Shown here: positions 55,602 through 64,000 of the stretch, piece after piece
How positions within the stretch are numbered: the stretch's first letter is position 1
How the letters are laid out: the number at the start of each line of letters is the position of its first letter
Source of the DNA: Kutzneria kofuensis
GTDB lineage: Bacteria > Actinomycetota > Actinomycetes > Mycobacteriales > Pseudonocardiaceae
Direction of reading: 5' to 3'
Length of the DNA stretch: 64,000 nucleotides
Assembly (NCBI RefSeq): GCF_014203355.1
Contig: NZ_JACHIR010000002.1
Span: 186,001 to 250,000 of the forward strand
Notes under the pieces: generated by a model
Database searches by the model: none
What the model saw: only the letters and a program-made list of their open reading frames with translations
Told to the model about the DNA's origin: nothing
Position numbers and translations under genes: made by a program

Positions 55602-55946
55602 CTAGTGCACGTGGCTGCGCCAGTCCTCGGGGACGCGGCCGGCCGGGCCCGGGATCGCGGCGTCAACGGGGTGGTGCTGCGGGTCGGCCAGTTGCGGGCC
55701 GTCGTAGAACTCCTCGGTCTGGTAGTTCCAGAACCAGTCCTCGCCCGGCTCGAAGCTGCGGATGAACGGGTGGCCGGTCTCCGCGGCGTGCGCGCTGGCG
55801 TGCTGGGCCGGGGACGAGTCGCAGCAGCCGATGTGGCCGCACTGGGTGCACCGGCGCAGGTGCACCCACCAGCCGCCGGCGGCGTCGCACTCGACGCAGC
55901 CGGTGCCGCTCGGCGGCACGGAAGGGTCGATACCCGGAACGGTCAT
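55602..55946 (-). CDS. UBP-type zinc-finger protein
   Basis: Small protein of 114 residues with a ZnF-UBP domain: CVECDAAGGWWVHLRRCTQCGHIGCCDSSPAQHASAHAAETGHPFIRSFEPGEDWFWNYQTEEF shows the Cys/His zinc ligands in order. In bacteria such proteins are common next to redox/signalling genes, role unknown. ATG 55946 overlaps the stop of the histidine-kinase gene (ATGA) and has AGGAGG upstream, so it is the third gene of a coupled operon. Confidence 0.9.
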   Translation of the reverse strand: MTVPGIDPSVPPSGTGCVECDAAGGWWVHLRRCTQCGHIGCCDSSPAQHASAHAAETGHPFIRSFEPGEDWFWNYQTEEFYDGPQLADPQHHPVDAAIPGPAGRVPEDWRSHVH

Positions 55947-57385
55947 GACGTGCCCTCCTGGGTGACGGGAGTGAGCGGGATGCGCACCCGGAACCGGGTG
56001 TCGCCGGGCACGGACTCGACGGACAGGTCCCCGTGGTGCTTGTTGACGACGATGCGCCACGAGATGTCCAGGCCCAGACCGGTTCCGGAGCCGACCGGCT
56101 TGGTGGTGAAGAACGGCTCGAAGATGCGGTCTTTGATTTCCGGCGCGATCCCGGTCCCGGTGTCGCGGATCTCGACCAGCAGCCGGTCGTCGTCGCGCGC
56201 GGTGCGCACGGTGAGCGTGCCGACGCCGTCCATGGCCGCGACGGCGTTGTCGATCAGGTTCGTCCAGACCTGGTTCAGCTCCGCCGCGTAGACCGGGACC
56301 TCGGGCAGGCTGTGGTCGTACTCCTTGTGCACGGTGATACCGTCACCGATCTTGCGGCCCAGCATCATCAGCGTGCTGTCCAGCAGCTCGTGCACGTCGA
56401 CGGGACGGAACGGCGCGCGGTCCAGCTGCGAGTACTGCTTGGCCGCGGCGACCAGGGTGGACACCCGCGTGGTGGAGTCCTCGATCTCGGACATCAACAG
56501 CTCGGTCTCGATGGTGTAGTTCAGCCACCGCAGCGCGCCCTCCAGGATCGACGCGTCCACCGTGCGGGCCACCGTGTCCAGCCAGGCGACGTCCAGCCCG
56601 GCCTGCACGTAGGTCGGCGCGAGGTCCCAGCCGCCGGCGATGTCGTGCGCGTCGAACCAGTCGGCCAGCTCGTCCTCCAGGTCGGCGGCCTCCAGCGGCT
56701 CCAGCGGGCGGGCCTTGGCCACCTGCTCGACCGCCTGTTCCTGCAGCTTGATCAGCTGCTCCAGCGACACCCGGTCGTACGGGCCGGCGGCGATCAGGCC
56801 CAGCTTGTGCCGCATCCCGGCGACCCGTTCCCGCAGCGTGGCGGTGGCCCGCACCGCCGCGGCGGCCGGATTGTTCAGCTCGTGGGTCAGCCCGGCCGAC
56901 AGCGATCCCAGCGCCAGCAGCCGTTCCCGCTGGCCGATCGCCTGCTGGGTGTTCTGCATGCCGAAGAACAGGCCCTCCAGCATGTGCAGCGCCATCGGGA
57001 ACCACTCCCGCATGAGCTGCTCGAACAGCGTGGCGTCCAGCACGAAGAACCGGGACGGTTCGGTGACCCGCATCGAGTTGTCGTAGTTCTGCGGGACCCG
57101 GTCGCCGAGGAACGCCCGCCACGCGCCGGCGTACACGCCGCGATGACTGGTCCGGCTGATTTCCACGTCCTCGGCGCCGACCCGGCGGGACAGCGCCAGA
57201 CCACCCTCGATCATGACGTAGAAGCAGGTCGCCGGGTCACCCTCGTGGTAGACGGGGCCGGGCTCGAAGTGCTCGATGTGGCCGTGGGCGCACAGCCACT
57301 CCAGCTGTTCGGTGTCGAGCTTCTCGAACAGGAACAGCGTGCGCAGCTCCTCGATGTCGCACGGCAGCCGTCCGGACTCGGTCAT
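55943..57385 (-). CDS. Cyclic-nucleotide-binding-domain histidine kinase
   Basis: Soluble sensor kinase of 480 residues. An N-terminal cNMP-binding (Crp/Fnr-like) domain covers residues 15-135 (LFLFEKLDTEQLEWLCAHGHIEHFEPGPVYHEGDPATCFYVMIEGGLAL). A linker helix follows, then the phospho-acceptor region LSAGLTHELNNPAAAAVRATATLRE with the His, a helical insert, and the ATPase domain with N-box NQVWTNLIDNAVAAMDG, G1 DTGTGIAPEI and G2 GSGTGLGLDISWRIV. Start overlaps the stop of the receiver/oxidoreductase gene (ATGA). It probably phosphorylates the receiver domain encoded just upstream. Confidence 0.92.
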   Translation of the reverse strand: MTESGRLPCDIEELRTLFLFEKLDTEQLEWLCAHGHIEHFEPGPVYHEGDPATCFYVMIEGGLALSRRVGAEDVEISRTSHRGVYAGAWRAFLGDRVPQNYDNSMRVTEPSRFFVLDATLFEQLMREWFPMALHMLEGLFFGMQNTQQAIGQRERLLALGSLSAGLTHELNNPAAAAVRATATLRERVAGMRHKLGLIAAGPYDRVSLEQLIKLQEQAVEQVAKARPLEPLEAADLEDELADWFDAHDIAGGWDLAPTYVQAGLDVAWLDTVARTVDASILEGALRWLNYTIETELLMSEIEDSTTRVSTLVAAAKQYSQLDRAPFRPVDVHELLDSTLMMLGRKIGDGITVHKEYDHSLPEVPVYAAELNQVWTNLIDNAVAAMDGVGTLTVRTARDDDRLLVEIRDTGTGIAPEIKDRIFEPFFTTKPVGSGTGLGLDISWRIVVNKHHGDLSVESVPGDTRFRVRIPLTPVTQEGTS

Positions 57386-59055
57386 GTCCGCTCCAAATAC
57401 CGGTGCACCAGCATCACCGCCATCGCTCCCTCGCCGACCGCGGAGGCGACCCGCTTGCCGGAGTCGCAGCGCACGTCGCCGGCGACGAACACGCCGGGCA
57501 CGTTGGTCTCCAGGTGGTACGGCTGGCGGTCCAGCGGCCAGTCGCGCAGCGCCGTGCCGGTGGCCAGGTCCGGGCCGGCGATGACAAACCCGCGCTCGTC
57601 GCGGGCCACCACGCCGTCCAGCCAGTCGGTGCGGGGCGCGGCGCCGATGAACGCGAACAGGTACGAGGCGTCGACCGTCCGCTCCTCGCCGGTGCCGTTG
57701 TGCCGCAACGTGATCTTCTCCAGGTGGTCGCCGCCGTGCGCCTCGACCACCTCGGTGCAGGTCAGCACGGAGATGTTGGGGATGGCGGCGATCTGCTGGA
57801 TCAGGTAGTGCGACATGGACTGGGCCAGCGAGCCGGCCCGCACGACGATCGTCACGGACCGGGCCGTCCGGGCCAGGAACACCGCGGCCTGGCCGGCCGA
57901 GTTGGCCCCGCCGACGATGAAGATGTCCTGCTTGGCGCAGTTGGTCGCCTCGGTCAGCGCCGAGCCGTAGTAGACGCCGCGCCCGGTGAAGCCGTCCAGG
58001 CCGGGCGCGGTGAGCTGCCGGTACGACACGCCGGTGGCCAGGATGACCGCGTGCGCGTCGATGGCGTCGCCGTCGGCGAACCGCACCGTGCGCGCCGACC
58101 CGTTCACCTCCACGCCGACCACGTCCCGGGTGGTGATCAGCTCGGCGCCGAACCGGGTGGCCTGCCGCCGGGCCCGGTCGGCCAGCTGCGCGCCGGACAC
58201 GCCGTCCGGGAAGCCCAGGTAGTTCTCGATCCGCGAGCTCTGGCCGGCCTGCCCGCCGGTGGCCGTGCGCTCGATGAGCACGGTCCGCAGCCCCTCGGAC
58301 GCGCCGTAGACGGCCGCGCCCAGACCGGCCGGACCGCCGCCGATGATGGCCAGGTCGTAGAACCGCTCGGACGGCCTGGTGCTCAGGCCGACCCGGTCGG
58401 CCAGTTCCGCGTCGGACGGCGCGATCAGGGCGTCGCCGGTGGTGGTGATCACCACCGGCAGGGTGCGGCCGTCCGCGCCGGCGGCGGCCAGCAGCCGCTC
58501 GCCCTCCGGCTCGTCGACCTGGTACCAGCGGTAGGGCACCTGGTTGCGGGCCAGGAACTCGCGAACCTCGGACGACCGGGCCGACCACTGGTGGCCGATC
58601 ACCTTGGTCTCCGGCACCCGCTTGTGGTCGGTCGCCGCCCACGCGTCGAGCAGCGAGTCGACCACCGGGTAGAGCTTCTCCTCCGGCGGGTCCCACGGCT
58701 TGAGCAGGTAGTGGTCCAGGTCGACGAGGTTGATGGCGTCGATGGCCGCGCCGGTGTCGGCGTACGCGGTCAGCAGCACCCGCCGGGCCGACGGGTACAG
58801 GTCCATCGCCTGCTCGAGGAACTCGATGCCGTTCATGTCCGGCATCCGGTAGTCGGCGAGCATGACCGCGACCAGCTCGCCGCGCAGCGTCATCTCGCGC
58901 AGCGTGTCCAGGGCCTGCCGGCCGGACTCGGCGCGGATGACGCGGTGTCGGTCGCCGTAGCGGCGGCGCAGGTCGCGGGCCACCGCCCGGGACACTCCGG
59001 GGTCGTCGTCGACGGTGAGGATCGCGGACCGCGCGGGACGGGTCGGCGCGGTCAC
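57382..59055 (-). CDS. Receiver-domain / thioredoxin-reductase-like FAD oxidoreductase fusion
   Basis: Fusion of 557 residues. Residues 10-140 are a response-regulator receiver domain with the phospho-acceptor Asp in VMLADYRMPDMNG and Lys in LLKPWD. Residues about 150-240 look thioredoxin-like but lack a CxxC. Residues 250-557 are TrxR-like with FAD motif IIGGGPAGLGAA, NADPH motif IVGGANSAGQAA and C-terminal GVFVAGDVR. Where TrxR has its CxxC the sequence is GRGVYYGSALTEA, so the dithiol is absent. It is the first gene of a three-gene ATGA-coupled operon. A redox sensor or quinone/peroxide-linked oxidoreductase under phosphorelay control is inferred. GTG 59055 start, weak RBS. Confidence 0.9.
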   Translation of the reverse strand: MTAPTRPARSAILTVDDDPGVSRAVARDLRRRYGDRHRVIRAESGRQALDTLREMTLRGELVAVMLADYRMPDMNGIEFLEQAMDLYPSARRVLLTAYADTGAAIDAINLVDLDHYLLKPWDPPEEKLYPVVDSLLDAWAATDHKRVPETKVIGHQWSARSSEVREFLARNQVPYRWYQVDEPEGERLLAAAGADGRTLPVVITTTGDALIAPSDAELADRVGLSTRPSERFYDLAIIGGGPAGLGAAVYGASEGLRTVLIERTATGGQAGQSSRIENYLGFPDGVSGAQLADRARRQATRFGAELITTRDVVGVEVNGSARTVRFADGDAIDAHAVILATGVSYRQLTAPGLDGFTGRGVYYGSALTEATNCAKQDIFIVGGANSAGQAAVFLARTARSVTIVVRAGSLAQSMSHYLIQQIAAIPNISVLTCTEVVEAHGGDHLEKITLRHNGTGEERTVDASYLFAFIGAAPRTDWLDGVVARDERGFVIAGPDLATGTALRDWPLDRQPYHLETNVPGVFVAGDVRCDSGKRVASAVGEGAMAVMLVHRYLERT

Positions 59056-59114
59056 GCGGCCGTCACCGGGATAAACCGAGCATGCACAGCCTCACCATAC
59101 GTTCCCGCATGGCA

Positions 59115-62100
59115 CTATTCCACGGGCGTGAGCCGCAGCGTGACGACCTGGAACGGGCGGAGCCGCAGGCGCACGGTCCCGTCCGGTCCCACCGCGACGT
59201 CCTGGCCGAGCGGCCGCTCCAGCAGGTCGACGACCTGGGCGCGGCCGACCGCGAACCCGGGCCGCAGCACCGCCTCCGCCCGGCCGCCGAGCGACTCGTA
59301 GAGCCGCACCACGACGTCACCCGACCGGTCGTCGGCGAGCTTGACCGACTCGATGGCGGCCTTGCGGCCGTCCAGCGTCACCAGCGGGGCGGACGCCGCG
59401 TCGGAGCCGGGCACCACCCGTAGCGGCAGGTTGAGGGCGTAACCGCCGTCGACCGCGTCCGCGACGGTGGCGCCGGGCAGCAGCGAGTACGTCATCCGGT
59501 GCCGGCCCTGGTCGGCGTCCGGATCGGGGCAGCGCGGCGCGCGGATCAGGCTGAGACGCAGGGTCGTCGTGGTGCCGCCGTCGTCACGGGCGTCGCGGCC
59601 GACGTCGTGGCCGTACGTGGAGTCGTTGAGCACCGCGACGCCGTAGCCGGGCTCGGCCACGTGCGCCCAGCGGTGGCAGAAGACCTCGAACCGGGCCGCC
59701 TCCCAGCTGGTGTTGGTGTGCGTGGGCCGGAAGACGTGGCCGAACTGGATCTCGGCGGCCGAGCGGTCGGCGTGCACGTCCAGCGGGAACGCCGCCTTGA
59801 GGATCTTCTCCCGCTCGTGCCAGTCGATCTCCGTCTCGATGTCGATCCGGGGCGAGCCGGCGCGCAGCCGGATCGTCTGCACCACAGTGGACGCACCGAA
59901 GCGGCGTTCGACGCGCAGCGCGCCGACCAGCGGACCGCGCTCGACCACGGTGATCGACTCGGCGTCGGTCAGGTCCGTGTACTGGTGGCGGTAGTGCTTG
60001 TCGATGTCCCAGGCGTCCCACTGGTTCGGGAAATCGGTGTGCAGGCGCAGCAGGTTGCCGCGCTCGCCGGGGGCCAGCACCTCACGGTCGGCGACCAGGT
60101 CGTAGACCGACGAGAACAGGCCGTCGTCGTCGAACTCGACCCGCACGAAGCCGTTCTCCAGCAACCGTTCGCCGACGACGACCGCCGGCTGCGCCGACGC
60201 CTCGACCAGTGGCCCGGCGCTGGAACCCGGGGTTTCCACGAGCACCGCCACCGTGCCGTCGGACAGCGGTTGCCCGTTCCCGGCGAGTTCCTTGGGCACC
60301 GCAACGACTTCGGTACGGGCGCGAGGACCGGCATTCAACACCCACGGCACGTCCTTCGAAGCACCGGCCAGCGCCGCCGAGGCATCGGCGACGATGCCGT
60401 GCAGCTCCTCGGCGACTCGCGCGTACGTTGCCTCGGCCTCGCGGTGCACCCACGCGATCGAACTGCCGGGCAGGATGTCGTGGAACTGGTGCAGCAGGAC
60501 CGTCTTCCACAGCCGGTCCAACTGTTCGTACGGGTAAGGGAATCCTGCCCGTACAGCCGCGGTGGCGGCCCACAGCTCGGCCTCGCGCAGCAGGTGTTCG
60601 CTGCGGCGGTTGCCGGACTTGGTGCGGGCCTGGCTGGTGTAGGTGGCGCGGTGCAGCTCCAGGTAGAGCTCGCCGGACCACACCGGTGCGTCGGGGTACT
60701 CGGCCTGCGCCTCGCGGAAGAACGTGTTGGGATCCTGGACGATCACGCGCGGCGAACCCTCCAGATCACGCAGCCGCCGCGCCTTCTCCATCATCTCTCG
60801 GGTGGGGCCGCCACCGCCGTCGCCGTGGCCGAACGGCACCAGCGAGCGCGTGCCGCCGCCCTTGTCGGCGTAGTTGCGCACGGCGTGCGCCAACTCCTCG
60901 CCGGAGAACACCGCGTTGTACGTGTCCACCGGCGGGAAGTGGGTGAAGACCCGGCTGCCGTCGATGCCCTCCCACCAGAACGTGTGGTGCGGCATCTTGT
61001 TGGTCTGGTTCCAGGAGATCTTCTGGGTGAGGAACCAGCGCATCCCGGCCAGCTTGGCCAGCTGCGGGTAGGCGGCGGTGTAGCCGAAGGAGTCCGGCAG
61101 CCACACGCCCTCGCACTCGGTGCCGAACTCGTCGAGGAAGAACCGCTTGCCGTGCACCAACTGGCGGGCCAGCGCCTCGCCGCCGGGCAGGTTGCCGTCG
61201 GCCTCCACCCACATGCCGCCGACCGGCACCCAATTGCCGGCCTTGGCCGCCTCCTGCATCCGGGCGTAGACAGCCGGATGGTGTTCCTTGGCCCACGCGT
61301 ACTGCTGCGCCTGCGAGCAGGCGAAGACGAACTCGGGGTAGTCCCGGGCCAGCGCGGTGACGTTGGAGAAGGTCCGCCCGGTCTTCCGGACCGTCTCACG
61401 CAGCGGCCAGAGCCAGGCGCTGTCGATGTGCGCGTGGCCGACCGACGACAGGGTGTGCGCGCTGGCGTGCGCCGGCCGGGACAGCACCTCGGCCAGTTGT
61501 GCCCGGGCCGCGGCGGCGGTCGACGACACGGCGGCGATGTCGAGGGCGTCGAGCATCCGTCCCAGGGCGCGCAGCAGTTCGTGCCGACGGGTGTCGTGCT
61601 CGCTCAACTGGCGCATCAGCTCGGCGGCGACCTCGATGTCCAGCACGAGATGCCAGACGTCCTCGTCGAGGACGGCGAGATCGGCGCGGGCGAAGGTGTA
61701 GAGCGGGTCCGGCGGCGCGGTGAGCTTGTCCCCCAGCGGCGTCGGGACGAAGCCTCCGGCCAGGATGTCCGGATTGCCGGCGGCCTCCAGCAGCAGCTCC
61801 ACCGCCTCGCCGCCGGCGGCCGGGTTCGCCACCGGCACGTACTGGTTGCGCGGCTCGATGCCCTTCACCGGCTGCCCGGCGGCGTCGTACACGAGCGCCT
61901 CGGCCTGCCCGCCCGGCCAGTCGCCGATGAAGCCCAGGTCGAAGACGGCCTCCACGCGGCGGCCGGCCCACTCCGCCGGCACCGTGCCGACCGCACGGAA
62001 CCAGCTGGTCGACCACGGCCGCCCCCAGCGCTGCCCCACGGCGAACGGCTCGTACTCGGCGGCCAGCGCCTCGGCCACCGGCACCGGCTCGTCGGGGACG

Positions 62101-62210
62101 TGCCACGCGGTCAGCGTCAACGGGATCCTCGGGCCGTGGACGGCGGGCCGGATGCGCTGCTCCAGGACGCGGTCGAGACGCGCCTCGACCTGCTTGCGGT
62201 CGTCAAACAC
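59115..62210 (-). CDS. GH38 alpha-mannosidase
   Basis: Cytoplasmic alpha-mannosidase of 1031 residues. The GH38 catalytic domain shows SVGHAHIDSAWLWPLRETVRKTGRTFSN (zinc-binding His-x-His-x-Asp), LPDSFGYTAAYPQ (nucleophile Asp region) and FLTQKISWNQTNKMPHHTFWWEG. C-terminal beta-domains follow (GNLLRLHTDFPNQWDAWDIDKHYRH). It removes alpha-mannose from imported or recycled glycans. GTG 62210 overlaps the GH4 stop by eight bases, so it is translated with the GH4 gene upstream. Confidence 0.93.
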   Translation of the reverse strand: MFDDRKQVEARLDRVLEQRIRPAVHGPRIPLTLTAWHVPDEPVPVAEALAAEYEPFAVGQRWGRPWSTSWFRAVGTVPAEWAGRRVEAVFDLGFIGDWPGGQAEALVYDAAGQPVKGIEPRNQYVPVANPAAGGEAVELLLEAAGNPDILAGGFVPTPLGDKLTAPPDPLYTFARADLAVLDEDVWHLVLDIEVAAELMRQLSEHDTRRHELLRALGRMLDALDIAAVSSTAAAARAQLAEVLSRPAHASAHTLSSVGHAHIDSAWLWPLRETVRKTGRTFSNVTALARDYPEFVFACSQAQQYAWAKEHHPAVYARMQEAAKAGNWVPVGGMWVEADGNLPGGEALARQLVHGKRFFLDEFGTECEGVWLPDSFGYTAAYPQLAKLAGMRWFLTQKISWNQTNKMPHHTFWWEGIDGSRVFTHFPPVDTYNAVFSGEELAHAVRNYADKGGGTRSLVPFGHGDGGGGPTREMMEKARRLRDLEGSPRVIVQDPNTFFREAQAEYPDAPVWSGELYLELHRATYTSQARTKSGNRRSEHLLREAELWAATAAVRAGFPYPYEQLDRLWKTVLLHQFHDILPGSSIAWVHREAEATYARVAEELHGIVADASAALAGASKDVPWVLNAGPRARTEVVAVPKELAGNGQPLSDGTVAVLVETPGSSAGPLVEASAQPAVVVGERLLENGFVRVEFDDDGLFSSVYDLVADREVLAPGERGNLLRLHTDFPNQWDAWDIDKHYRHQYTDLTDAESITVVERGPLVGALRVERRFGASTVVQTIRLRAGSPRIDIETEIDWHEREKILKAAFPLDVHADRSAAEIQFGHVFRPTHTNTSWEAARFEVFCHRWAHVAEPGYGVAVLNDSTYGHDVGRDARDDGGTTTTLRLSLIRAPRCPDPDADQGRHRMTYSLLPGATVADAVDGGYALNLPLRVVPGSDAASAPLVTLDGRKAAIESVKLADDRSGDVVVRLYESLGGRAEAVLRPGFAVGRAQVVDLLERPLGQDVAVGPDGTVRLRLRPFQVVTLRLTPVE

Positions 62211-63555
62211 GGGGTTCCTTCAGGTAGTCCAGGCCCGGGAGGTCGGCGAGGTAGCCGTCGAACAGCCGCCGCGCGACGGCGACGGAGTCGACCAGCGGGT
62301 GCAGGGCGAAGGCCCGCAGCGCGGCCGCCCGGTCGCCGGTGGTGGCGGCGCGGATGACGTCCCGCTCCACGGCCTTCACGGCGGTGACCAGGCCGACGGC
62401 GTGACCGGCCAGCGGCTCGCCGATGATCGGCCGGGCGCCGTTGGCGTCCACATGGCAGTTCGTCTCCACGACCGCCTCGTCGTCGAGCGGCTTCAACGCT
62501 CCTCGGCCGCGGACGTTGAGGATCAGCGTCGTTCGCTCGTCCAGCGCGATGGCCCGCATCAGGGCCAGCGCGACCTTCTCGTAGCCGCCGGAATCCAGAT
62601 CGCACGAGTTGCGCTCGCCGGCGTCCACCGCCTCGCGGTTCTCCGCCATGTACGTGACCTCGCGCTCCAGCCGGGTGGCGTCCCAGGTGGCGAACGGCGG
62701 CGTGCCGGGGGCCTCCATCCGCTCGTAGAACCGGGACTGCTGGTCGAGGAGGAACGCGCCACGCGTCTTCTCGGCGCTGCGAGCCCCGGCCACCGCCTCG
62801 CGGTTGAAGTAGTAGTAGTGCAGGTACTCGTTGGGCAGCGAGCCCAGCGTGCGCAGCCAGTCCGCGCCGAAGAGCTTGCCCTCCTCGAACGACGTCAGCG
62901 CGGACTCGTCGTCGAGCAGCCTCGGCAGCACGTCAACGCCGTCGACCCGGATCGCCCGCAGCCAGCCCAGGTGGTTGAGGCCGGCGTAGTCGAACCAGGC
63001 CCGCCCGGGGTCGACGCCCAGCGCCTGGGCGGCCCGGCGGCCGAGGCCGACCGGTGAGTCGCAGATGCCGATGACCCGGTCGCCCAGGTGCGCGGCCATC
63101 GCCTCGGTGACCATGCCGGCCGGGTTGGTGAAGTTGATGACCCAGGCGTCCGGGGCCAGCCGGGCGATCCGCCGGGCGATGTCCACCGCCACCGGGATCG
63201 TGCGCAGGCCGTACGCGATGCCCCCGGCGCCGACCGTCTCCTGCCCCAGCACCCCCAGTTCCAGCGCCACCCGCTCGTCGGTGGCCCGACCGGCCAGGCC
63301 GCCGACGCGAATCGCCGAGAAGACGAAGTCCGCGCCGGTCACCGCCTCGTCCAGATCGGTCGTCACGTCCACGGCCGGCGCGTCGTCGTACCCCGCCGCC
63401 TGCTCGCGCAGCACCTTGACGATGGCGTCCAGCCGGCGCGGATCCAGGTCGTGCAGGGTCACGTGGGTGACCCGCCCCTTGCCCCGGTCCGCCAGCAGCG
63501 CCCGGTAGACGAGGGGGACACGGAAGCCACCCCCGCCGAGGATCGTCAGCCTCAT
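62203..63555 (-). CDS. GH4 NAD-dependent (6-phospho-)beta-glucosidase-type hydrolase
   Basis: GH4 enzyme of 450 residues, using NAD+ and Mn2+ in a redox-elimination mechanism. The N-terminal dinucleotide motif is LTILGGGGFRVPLVYRAL; the metal-binding Cys and His are in GICDSPVGLG and GLNHLGWLRAI; VGAGGIAYGLRTIPV and INFTNPAGMVTEA are also typical. ATG 63555 overlaps the stop of the DeoR gene (ATGA). Most relatives cleave 6-phospho-glycosides; no PTS genes are in view, so the phosphorylated state of the substrate is uncertain. Confidence 0.92.
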   Translation of the reverse strand: MRLTILGGGGFRVPLVYRALLADRGKGRVTHVTLHDLDPRRLDAIVKVLREQAAGYDDAPAVDVTTDLDEAVTGADFVFSAIRVGGLAGRATDERVALELGVLGQETVGAGGIAYGLRTIPVAVDIARRIARLAPDAWVINFTNPAGMVTEAMAAHLGDRVIGICDSPVGLGRRAAQALGVDPGRAWFDYAGLNHLGWLRAIRVDGVDVLPRLLDDESALTSFEEGKLFGADWLRTLGSLPNEYLHYYYFNREAVAGARSAEKTRGAFLLDQQSRFYERMEAPGTPPFATWDATRLEREVTYMAENREAVDAGERNSCDLDSGGYEKVALALMRAIALDERTTLILNVRGRGALKPLDDEAVVETNCHVDANGARPIIGEPLAGHAVGLVTAVKAVERDVIRAATTGDRAAALRAFALHPLVDSVAVARRLFDGYLADLPGLDYLKEPRV

Positions 63556-64000
63556 ACCTCCACGACCTCCACCCCAGCCTCGCGCAGCGCGTCCCGGGTG
63601 GCCGCGTCCGCGGGCCCGTTCGTCACCACGACGTCGAGATCCTCCGGCCCGCACACGCGGGCCATGCCGGTGCCGGGGAACTTCCCGGCGTCGGCGGCCA
63701 GCACCACCTTCTCGGCGGCGGCGATCATCGCGCGCTTCACCGGCACCTCGACTGCGGTCGTGTCGAGCACGTGGCCGTCCGGGCGGATTCCGCTCGTGCC
63801 GAGGAAGAGCACGTCGGCGTGCACCTGGCGCAGGTTGTCCTCGGTGAGGAAGCCGACCAGCGAGCGGTAGTCGCGGCGGACCACCCCGCCGAGCAGGATC
63901 AGCTGGATGTCCTTGTCCTCCACCAACTCCTCGTAGACGGCGAGGTTGCTGGTGATGACGGTGAGCGAGCGGCCGCGCAGGTGCCGAGCGATCCGGTGCG
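63552..64000 (-). CDS. DeoR/GlpR-family regulator, C-terminal part
   Basis: Partial gene cut by the right window edge; about 149 residues of the DeoR C-terminal sensor domain are visible (LTVITSNLAVYEELVEDKDIQLILLGGVVRRDYRSLVGFLTE, ADVLFLGTSGIRPDGHVLDTTAVEVPVKRAMIAAAEKVVLAADAGKFPG). This fold binds phosphorylated sugars as inducers. The N-terminal helix-turn-helix lies beyond the window. It is the first visible gene of an operon with GH4 and GH38 and probably controls it. Confidence 0.9.
   Translation of the reverse strand, partial: HRIARHLRGRSLTVITSNLAVYEELVEDKDIQLILLGGVVRRDYRSLVGFLTEDNLRQVHADVLFLGTSGIRPDGHVLDTTAVEVPVKRAMIAAAEKVVLAADAGKFPGTGMARVCGPEDLDVVVTNGPADAATRDALREAGVEVVEV

Noticed and set aside
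57386-58696. N-terminal extension of the histidine-kinase frame to about 917 residues
   Set aside because: The extra sequence is a shadow of the receiver/TrxR-like gene. The ATGA overlap at 57385 and the cNMP-binding domain start give the real N-terminus.
1-64000. tRNA, rRNA, CRISPR, insertion sequence, prophage or biosynthetic cluster
   Set aside because: No cloverleaf, rRNA segment, repeat-spacer array, transposase, integrase or PKS/NRPS domain was seen on reading; the region looks like stable chromosomal sugar-use DNA.

Overview
The window is very GC-rich, uses GTG and TTG starts freely, has strong third-position GC, and carries many Tat and Sec signal peptides on large plant-polysaccharide hydrolases. 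This fits a soil or plant-litter actinomycete (Streptomyces- or Pseudonocardiales-like; the genus cannot be fixed from the sequence). No rRNA, tRNA, CRISPR array or insertion sequence was seen.

Layout. 1-3.9 kb: start of a secreted cutinase-like polyester hydrolase (cut by the window edge), a type-B carboxylesterase, an MDR oxidoreductase and an XRE-type regulator. 4.0-17.6 kb: secreted or cytoplasmic glycosidases GH3-like, GH35, GH16, GH27, GH127-like with LamG, and GH51 with CBM42; together these suit arabinogalactan/arabinan side chains. 17.6-27.9 kb: a coupled pair of secreted phosphohydrolases (EEP fold and PAP2), a GH95 enzyme, a glycosyltransferase/debranching-enzyme operon behind a perfect CIRCE heat-shock operator, a MerR regulator and small unknown proteins. 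28.0-39.7 kb: a probable seven-gene minus-strand operon (ABC sugar transporter, GH127, GH39-like, an unclassified ricin-domain protein, GH127-like) that resembles a beta-L-arabinooligosaccharide utilisation locus. 39.8-49.1 kb: two LacI regulators, two pectate lyases (PL1), a second ABC sugar transporter and an enolase-superfamily dehydratase. 49.1-55.5 kb: an odd GH1 protein, an unknown protein, an MpaB-like oxygenase, a MerR/polysaccharide-deacetylase divergent pair and a cytoplasmic beta-helix protein. 55.6-59.1 kb: a three-gene ATGA-coupled redox/signalling operon (receiver plus TrxR-like oxidoreductase, cNMP-binding histidine kinase, UBP zinc finger). 59.1-64 kb: GH38, GH4 and a DeoR-type regulator in one operon, running off the window.

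How it works together. A 14-bp LacI-type palindrome (TGTTAGCGCTAACA) recurs perfectly or with one mismatch at six places between 10.4 and 41.1 kb. Five lie close behind recognisable sigma70-like promoters of GH16-GH35, GH27-GH127, GH51, PAP2-EEP and the ABC/GH127 operon. Two copies (GH51 and the solute-binding lipoprotein) lie inside the signal-peptide codons: the DNA palindrome is read as Leu-Ala-Leu-Thr and so fixes a rare TTA codon in each gene. This is the most striking regulatory feature of the window. The sixth copy, the longest palindrome, sits before what looks like a decayed secreted-protein gene. Different LacI-type palindromes lie at the ABC promoter (AACCGGTT core) and before the pectate lyases (CACATCCGGATGTG), so the two LacI proteins in the window may not be the owners of the shared operator.
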